NCBI GenBank assembly: GCA_900751755.1
Contig: CAADSP010000088.1
Span: 1 to 5,153, forward strand
From: an uncultured Collinsella sp.
GTDB lineage: Bacteria > Actinomycetota > Coriobacteriia > Coriobacteriales > Coriobacteriaceae
Direction of reading: 5' to 3'
Length of the DNA stretch: 5,153 nucleotides
Part shown: in pieces, positions 1 to 5,153 of the stretch
Layout of the letters: every line of letters begins with the position of its first letter
How positions within the stretch are numbered: position 1 is the first letter of the stretch
Notes under the pieces: model-generated
Database searches by the model: none
What the model saw: only the letters and a program-made list of their open reading frames with translations
Told to the model about the DNA's origin: nothing
Program-made: the position numbers and the translations under genes

Positions 1-1551
1 ACTCCCGGCGTCGAACATAACCGTTACCCCTGCCTTCCCCGTCCCGTCCAGCAGCTCGTCGTGGCGGATGCCCACGAGCTGCGCGCCGACGTGCAGCCCA
101 TTGGTGAGCTTCACGCGCTTAGTGCATGGATAGGGGATATGCCCGTTGTCATCGAGCAGATGATAGCGCTTGGCAATCTCGCGTGCCTCGCTACGGGTCT
201 CGGCGGTCTTAATCTTGAGCGAAATCTCCTGCAGCTGATCCCAGGTGTAGTCGTCAAGTGAACCGCGGATGCCGTCCAGGTAGTCGGGGATACCAAAGCC
301 ATGGGTTGCCGCCCCGATAACGCCGAGCCCCGCAACGGCCGCGACAACGCCACCGATAATAAAGCGGCGGCGGGTCATGGCATCGTGCCGGGCCTGCTCC
401 AAGATCTCTCGTGCGCGCTCGCCGGCGACGTCGACCTTAAGGTGCGTGCCAGAATCGATATCAATCGCGGCCTCGTCTCCTGCGCCTTCGCGGCCCTCGG
501 ATTCGGCATCGGTGAGGAATGCCGAGAGCACCTCGAGCATCTGCTGTTCGGTGGGACGATCGCACTGCTCGACCGAGATGCCTTTCATGATGATTTGGAC
601 GAGCTTCTCGTCGTCACTGCATCGCGGCTCGAGCGGTGTCGGCTTGGTCTTGGTCTTTATGAGGTAGAACGAGCCGGTTGCCGCGGCGCCCGTCGACTCC
701 ACATCGAACGGCTTGCGACCGCTGTAGAGCTGGTACAGAATGCTCGAAAGCGCATAGACGTCGACCGCGGGCGAGCGGCGAAGGGCCGCGATGCCTTCGA
801 TATCCTGCGTGAGCATCTCGGGCGCGGCGTATGCGGGCGTGGCAAAGCGCCAGATGTCGGCACGTCGGGTGATCGTGTCGTCGCCGAGGGCCATGGTCGC
901 GGAGCCCATGTCGATGAGGCAGGGGTCAAAGGAGCAATCGGCAATCTGTTGCTCGAGCGTTCGGCTGGTGGTACGGAACATGATATTGGTGGGCGACAGG
1001 TCGCGATGGACGACCGGATTCACGAGCCCCTGGGTCATCAGGAGTGCGCGAAGCACGGCGTTTCCAACGGCGGCCACCATCTGGGTGGTTAGCCCGCCCG
1101 AGACATCGTGCGGAAGCAAGGGCAGCGCCTGCTTGAGCGAGATGCCCTCGACCCACTCCATGAGGATGAGCGGGTCATCCTCACACGAGCCGTAGCCATA
1201 GACGCGCGGAAATCCGCGCAGGTACGAGACGGTACACAGATGACGGTACTCCTCGAACAGCGCAGCGGTGTTGGCCAGGTGCGCTGCCGATTGCTCGGCG
1301 GAGCGATCGAGGGCTTGGCCGGAAAGGATGGCATTGTCCTTGAGTAGCTTGACGGCAAAGACCTCGCCGCTCGTGTTGGTCGCGCGCAGCACGTGCCCGA
1401 TGTTGCCGTTGTTGCGGTGGGCCGTCTGGAGAATAAGCGTCATAAACCGACGCTTGGCGTCGTCCTCGGCGCTGGGGTCGACCGCCACGGCGGTATCGAA
1501 CGTATCGAGACGGATGAGTTTGTCGCCATAGGCACTATCGGTAGTATCCAT
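1..1551 (-). CDS. Membrane-anchored Hanks-type Ser/Thr protein kinase with DUF6273-like extracytoplasmic region (C-terminus cut off by window edge)
   Basis: The frame is open for 517 codons from ATG at 1551 to position 1 with no stop, so the C-terminus is missing. The start follows AAAGGA (1557-1562) with 5 bases between. Kinase motifs appear in order: a degenerate glycine loop (N47, G49, G52, V54), the ATP-binding lysine in FAVKLL (K68), catalytic HRDLSPTN (D184, N189), DMG in place of DFG (D214), a P+1 loop and APE motif ATPAYAAPE (T238, E245), the structural Asp in VDVYALS (D264), and Arg in CDRPT (R332). All residues needed for catalysis are present, so it should be active and transfer phosphate from ATP to Ser/Thr. 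After an acidic linker (about 348-375), TRRRF (393-397) leads into one hydrophobic segment (397-416), giving kinase inside and C-terminus outside. Residues about 434-517 resemble the stretch that leads into DUF6273 domains in Gram-positive surface proteins (HDELLDGTGKAGVTVMF at 497-513); this assignment is from memory. The partner upstream is an FHA protein on the same strand. Confidence 0.9.
   Translation of the reverse strand, partial: MDTTDSAYGDKLIRLDTFDTAVAVDPSAEDDAKRRFMTLILQTAHRNNGNIGHVLRATNTSGEVFAVKLLKDNAILSGQALDRSAEQSAAHLANTAALFEEYRHLCTVSYLRGFPRVYGYGSCEDDPLILMEWVEGISLKQALPLLPHDVSGGLTTQMVAAVGNAVLRALLMTQGLVNPVVHRDLSPTNIMFRTTSRTLEQQIADCSFDPCLIDMGSATMALGDDTITRRADIWRFATPAYAAPEMLTQDIEGIAALRRSPAVDVYALSSILYQLYSGRKPFDVESTGAAATGSFYLIKTKTKPTPLEPRCSDDEKLVQIIMKGISVEQCDRPTEQQMLEVLSAFLTDAESEGREGAGDEAAIDIDSGTHLKVDVAGERAREILEQARHDAMTRRRFIIGGVVAAVAGLGVIGAATHGFGIPDYLDGIRGSLDDYTWDQLQEISLKIKTAETRSEAREIAKRYHLLDDNGHIPYPCTKRVKLTNGLHVGAQLVGIRHDELLDGTGKAGVTVMFDAGS
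307..378 (-). other. Kinase transmembrane segment with twin-arginine-like motif
   Basis: This encodes kinase residues 392-415. A cluster of three arginines (T393-R-R-R-F397) precedes about 19 hydrophobic, Gly/Ala/Val-rich residues. The positive-inside rule puts the kinase domain in the cytosol and the C-terminus outside. The TRRRFI pattern fits the Tat consensus S/T-R-R-x-F-L, but it lies in the middle of the protein, not at an N-terminus. It may be an ordinary signal anchor with a stop-transfer arginine cluster. Confidence 0.75.
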
Positions 1552-1582
1552 GGCGTTCCTTTGTCTGGCATGGGTTGCCGCA

Positions 1583-1613
1583 CGTATACGTGAGCAGTGC
1601 GGATATCGGTAAA
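1583..1613 (-). promoter_or_regulatory. Weak candidate promoter for the kinase gene
   Basis: Read on the minus strand, TTTACC (1613-1608) is followed after 19 bases by TATACG (1588-1583). The predicted transcript would start near 1576, leaving a leader of about 25 bases that includes the ribosome binding site. Both boxes deviate from consensus and the spacer is long, so this is only a guess. Its appeal is that a separate promoter is expected if the hairpin after the FHA gene stops transcription. The -10 box lies inside the CACGTATACGTG palindrome (1581-1592). Confidence 0.25.
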
Positions 1614-1644
1614 GTACCATGATAGCCGCACTGCCCACGTATAC
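1584..1644. repeat. 19-bp inverted repeat upstream of the kinase gene
   Basis: The arms are 1584-1602 and 1626-1644, complementary at 18 of 19 positions. The one mismatch (1593/1635) becomes a G-U pair in minus-strand RNA. Pairing resumes inside at 1604-1607 with 1621-1624 and again at 1608-1611 with 1615-1618, so nearly the whole 61 bases can fold into one hairpin. The left arm overlaps a perfect 12-bp palindrome CACGTATACGTG (1581-1592), and the right arm carries CACGTATAC (1636-1644). Arm centres are 42 bp apart, about four helical turns. No T-run follows on either strand, so it does not look like a terminator. It could be an operator pair or a structured kinase leader. Confidence 0.85.
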
Positions 1645-1682
1645 CGCTGAGCATTGTCGTTTACGACGCAGAAGGTAGAAGA

Positions 1683-1720
1683 CGAAAGACGGACGGCGAC
1701 CGTCTTTCGATCGCCGTCCG
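1683..1720 (-). terminator. Probable intrinsic terminator of the FHA gene, with a competing hairpin
   Basis: On the minus strand, 2 bases after the FHA stop codon, a perfect 10-bp GC-rich stem (1711-1720 with 1690-1699) closes an 11-base loop. It is followed by TCTTTCGTCTTCT, which is pyrimidine-rich with broken U-runs. A second perfect 10-bp hairpin (1700-1709 with 1683-1692, 7-base loop) uses part of the same bases and pairs the first hairpin's loop with its tail, so the two folds exclude each other. The position right after a stop supports termination; the imperfect U-tract lowers certainty and allows some read-through to the kinase. Confidence 0.6.
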
Positions 1721-1722
1721 CG

Positions 1723-2685
1723 CTAGTCCACAATGACAAGGAATGTCGTGTAGAGACCCAGATGGAGCCTGTCGCTGTTTTCGATTTCCACCGGGGGATA
1801 GATCTTGCCGGGCTCGCGTTGGTCGCGCGGCGGCTCAATCACAATATCGCCGTCGCCTGCACCCGATTCGAGTACCGTGCCGTTGGTCGATCCAAGGCCT
1901 TGGGCGTACCAGTGCTCACCCTCGAGCCAAATGCGAAGATGCTCGCGCGATGCGTCGGCGCCCACATCGGTGATGCTGGGCGAGGTTTTGGGCAAAGAAC
2001 CAATCACGGTGCCGTGCGGATCGCGTGTGAGGGGATGGATTTGCATGTCGGCGCAGTTGTCGGCATGGGTTCTGAGCAGACCGAGGTTGGGGGCGACGGT
2101 GCGCGGCTGCTCCAGGCTGCTCATAAAGCCACGTCCGACGGTAGTTTCGGTGGTGCCAAAGTGCTCGCCCGTCTTGCTGTCGCAAAAGCGCTCGACGGTG
2201 GCCACGCCCTGAACGGGATCGGCGAGCGCCCCCGTTGCCACAAAGAGCATAAGGCAAAGCGTGCTTTTCTCGCGCACGGCATTGCCGTCAAAGTTGTCGA
2301 TGCGATTGAGGGCATTTGCATATAGGCGGCTGTCCAGCTTGTAGCTGGCGAGAGCCGACATCATTTCGTTGGCGGCCGGACCGCGATAGTGCTCGGCGAT
2401 TGCCCGATAGGCGGACTCGCCGCCGCCGAGCTTGCTGCAGATTGCCGAGGAAAGGTTGAGCGTGGTGACGGTAAAGTCGCTGTAGATGGAGGGCGCGCAC
2501 TGGTCAGGCTTGCGATGGACGATGTAACGGGTGAGATACGAGCGGTTGGAAGAGCATTTCTCGAGCAGGGTACTGCCGAGATAAGAGTTTCCATTGATGA
2601 GCATTCGGGCGATCTCGAGATGTTTAAGACCGCCGAACGAGCGAATATCGTTATAGAGGACCGAGCAAGGCGTCTCTGCTGCCAC
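1723..2685 (-). CDS. FHA-domain protein with uncharacterised N-terminal region
   Basis: This encodes 320 residues from GTG at 2685 to TAG at 1723-1725. I chose GTG because AAAGGAGG (2691-2698) lies 5 bases upstream; a longer reading from TTG at 2715 would translate the ribosome binding site itself and is unlikely. Residues about 222-320 form an FHA domain: SREH (246-249, with the S-x-x-H pattern), GSTNGT (265-270, with the phosphothreonine-contacting N-G), and the final strands NSDRLHLG (303-310). FHA domains bind phosphothreonine peptides in the cytosol. The usual Gly-Arg before the S-x-x-H strand reads Gly-Ser here (229-230). Residues 1-220 contain no domain I recognise; they look helical and soluble, with about seven scattered cysteines, and no signal peptide or convincing membrane segment. 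The Ser/Thr kinase gene follows 171 bases downstream on the same strand, suggesting it is the kinase's reader or substrate. The FHA call is firm; the N-terminal role is unknown. Confidence 0.9.
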   Translation of the reverse strand: MAAETPCSVLYNDIRSFGGLKHLEIARMLINGNSYLGSTLLEKCSSNRSYLTRYIVHRKPDQCAPSIYSDFTVTTLNLSSAICSKLGGGESAYRAIAEHYRGPAANEMMSALASYKLDSRLYANALNRIDNFDGNAVREKSTLCLMLFVATGALADPVQGVATVERFCDSKTGEHFGTTETTVGRGFMSSLEQPRTVAPNLGLLRTHADNCADMQIHPLTRDPHGTVIGSLPKTSPSITDVGADASREHLRIWLEGEHWYAQGLGSTNGTVLESGAGDGDIVIEPPRDQREPGKIYPPVEIENSDRLHLGLYTTFLVIVD

Positions 2686-2690
2686 GGATA

Positions 2691-2698
2691 CCTCCTTT
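2691..2698 (-). promoter_or_regulatory. Strong ribosome binding site that sets the GTG start of the FHA gene
   Basis: Minus-strand AAAGGAGG is a near-perfect anti-Shine-Dalgarno match, 5 bases before GTG at 2685-2683. It argues against the upstream in-frame TTG at 2715. A short inverted repeat GCCA-ATA-TGGC (2711-2721) lies 12 bases further upstream. Confidence 0.85.
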
Positions 2699-2792
2699 GA
2701 TTGCTTCCTAGCCAATATGGCGATAGGAATTAATGGCCCCCGGTGGGCGACGTATTAAATGGCTGCGCAATATATAGCGTAACCAAAGCAAC

Positions 2793-2798
2793 ATTATA
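2793..2798 (-). promoter_or_regulatory. Candidate -10 box for the FHA gene
   Basis: The minus strand reads TATAAT, a perfect -10 hexamer, about 108 bases before the GTG start and in the most AT-rich part of the window. No good -35 is seen at a 16-19 base spacing (CCTGCA at 17), so an activator or another start point is possible. Other AT-rich hexamers nearby, such as TTTAAT at 2759-2754, are alternatives. Confidence 0.35.
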
Positions 2799-2870
2799 GG
2801 CCACATGTTCGAAATTGCAGGAAGCCTGAGAGATTTGGTTTGGACTGGACGGAAATCCCCCTCTGTCTTG

Positions 2871-2915
2871 TTCTGTAACATTTGGACCCGGTTTTGCCCT
2901 GCATCTGTTACAGAT
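2871..2915. repeat. Operator-like pair of CTGTAACA palindromes
   Basis: A perfect 13-bp palindrome ATCTGTTACAGAT lies at 2903-2915. A related site TTCTGTAACATTT (2871-2883) matches its reverse complement at 10 of 13 positions. Viewed together, 2872-2880 and 2906-2914 form a 9-bp inverted repeat. The site centres (2877 and 2909) are 32 bp apart, close to three helical turns, as expected of two protein dimers on one DNA face. The pair sits in the middle of the divergent region, about 75 bases from each candidate -10 box. Confidence 0.5.
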
Positions 2916-2987
2916 TGAGACAATCAGCCGGGCCCACCTCGTCCGCCTCGTCATCTGTGGTTTACGTGGGGGCATACGGAGTACGGG

Positions 2988-2993
2988 TATACT
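2988..2993 (+). promoter_or_regulatory. Candidate -10 box for the helicase gene
   Basis: TATACT matches the -10 consensus at five of six positions and is preceded by GGG. No convincing -35 exists at normal spacing (CGTGGG at 17; the better TTTACG at 2961 is 21 bases away). If real, the helicase transcript would have a leader of roughly 190 bases. Confidence 0.3.
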
Positions 2994-3192
2994 AACCGGC
3001 GGCGAATCTGCTCCATCGCTTAGGGCCGCTGCGTCTGGACGGCGCGTGATAGGGCTGCCAAAGCGATCGCCAGCGTGCTGAGCAACGTCCTCTCTGTGCG
3101 CACCCGTTTTTGTATGTATTAGCGCACTACCAAGCACGCCCGCGCGGCCGCATGCCGTGCCCATTGCGCGTGCAGATAAGGAACAACAACAT
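2994..3192 (+). promoter_or_regulatory. Long putative 5' leader of the helicase gene
   Basis: About 200 GC-rich bases precede the helicase start. Short complementary segments could fold: GCGGC 2999-3003 with GCCGC 3025-3029, ATCGCTT 3015-3021 with AAGCGAT 3061-3067, GGACG 3037-3041 with CGTCC 3086-3090, and GCACGC 3134-3139 with GCGTGC 3168-3173. The last stem ends 4 bases before the AAGGA ribosome binding site (3178-3182). A T5 run lies at 3107-3111, but no strong stem directly precedes it. No known riboswitch or RNA family motif is recognised. Long structured leaders are common upstream of DEAD-box helicase genes; that such a leader acts here is inference. Confidence 0.35.

Positions 3193-5153
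<1,961 letters not shown>

Larger units (their letters stand above)
2686..3192. other. Divergent intergenic region between the FHA gene and the helicase gene
   Basis: This stretch of 507 bases has no credible gene. Open frames crossing it lack ribosome binding sites and run into the flanking genes out of frame. Its FHA-side part (about 2715-2800) is clearly more AT-rich than the genes, as expected of a promoter region, and includes GTATTAAAT and AATATATAG stretches. The middle (2871-2915) holds paired palindromes. The right part (about 2994-3192) is GC-rich and probably the transcribed leader of the helicase. Confidence 0.7.

Noticed and set aside
301..1092. A 263-codon plus-strand open frame over the kinase gene.
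   Set aside because: The minus-strand frame encodes a complete set of kinase motifs; this one has no domain and is a composition shadow.
1654..2325. A 223-codon plus-strand open frame over the FHA gene.
   Set aside because: The minus-strand frame carries the FHA motifs and a strong ribosome binding site; this frame has neither.
2686..2715. N-terminal extension of the FHA protein from TTG at 2715.
   Set aside because: It would translate through AAAGGAGG, which is ideally placed for the GTG start at 2685.
2708..2923. A 71-codon minus-strand open frame in the intergenic region.
   Set aside because: No ribosome binding site, no recognisable domain, and it lies across the promoter-like AT-rich stretch.
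3063..3070. GCGATCGC octamer palindrome, like the cyanobacterial HIP1 element.
   Set aside because: A single copy in GC-rich DNA is expected by chance and nothing else suggests a cyanobacterium.
3096..3111. Possible terminator: GTGCGCAC palindrome followed by five T.
   Set aside because: The palindrome has no loop and cannot form a useful stem; no stronger stem directly precedes the T-run.

Overview
The window is GC-rich bacterial DNA holding three protein genes and one 507-base divergent intergenic region. The left gene is cut by the window's left edge and the right gene by its right edge. Protein style (a membrane-anchored Ser/Thr kinase whose C-terminus resembles a DUF6273-type region, an FHA protein, and an RhlE-type DEAD-box helicase with an Arg/Gly-rich tail) together with GC-rich codon use suggests a high-GC actinobacterial lineage, most likely Coriobacteriia (Collinsella-like). 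That placement is inference; no rRNA or marker gene is present.

Layout. Positions 1-1551 (minus strand) encode 517 residues of a Hanks-type Ser/Thr protein kinase with a cytosolic kinase domain, one membrane segment preceded by a Tat-like TRRRF motif, and the start of an extracytoplasmic domain. Positions 1552-1722 are a 171-base gap. It carries a 19-bp inverted repeat just upstream of the kinase and a strong hairpin just after the upstream gene's stop, probably an intrinsic terminator with a competing alternative fold. Positions 1723-2685 (minus strand) encode a 320-residue protein with a C-terminal FHA domain and an unrecognised N-terminal region of about 220 residues. Positions 2686-3192 are non-coding and divergent, with a possible operator pair in the middle and a long helicase leader. 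Positions 3193-5153 (plus strand) encode 653 residues of a DEAD-box RNA helicase with no stop before the window ends.

How the genes may work together. Kinases of this type phosphorylate Ser/Thr, and FHA domains read phosphothreonine, so the tandem FHA-kinase pair looks like a small signalling module: an outside signal is sensed by the kinase's extracytoplasmic domain and read inside by the FHA protein. The FHA domain lacks the usual arginine at the first phosphothreonine-contact position in the alignment I prefer, so binding may be altered. The helicase is transcribed away from this pair and is probably a separate RNA-metabolism gene, although the operator-like palindromes lie between the two transcription units and could affect either.

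I see no RNA gene, insertion sequence, CRISPR array, tRNA or phage feature. The most notable signals beyond the genes are the kinase-upstream inverted repeat, the paired CTGTAACA-type palindromes, the kinase's sensor architecture, and a suspicious poly-G end at the right edge.
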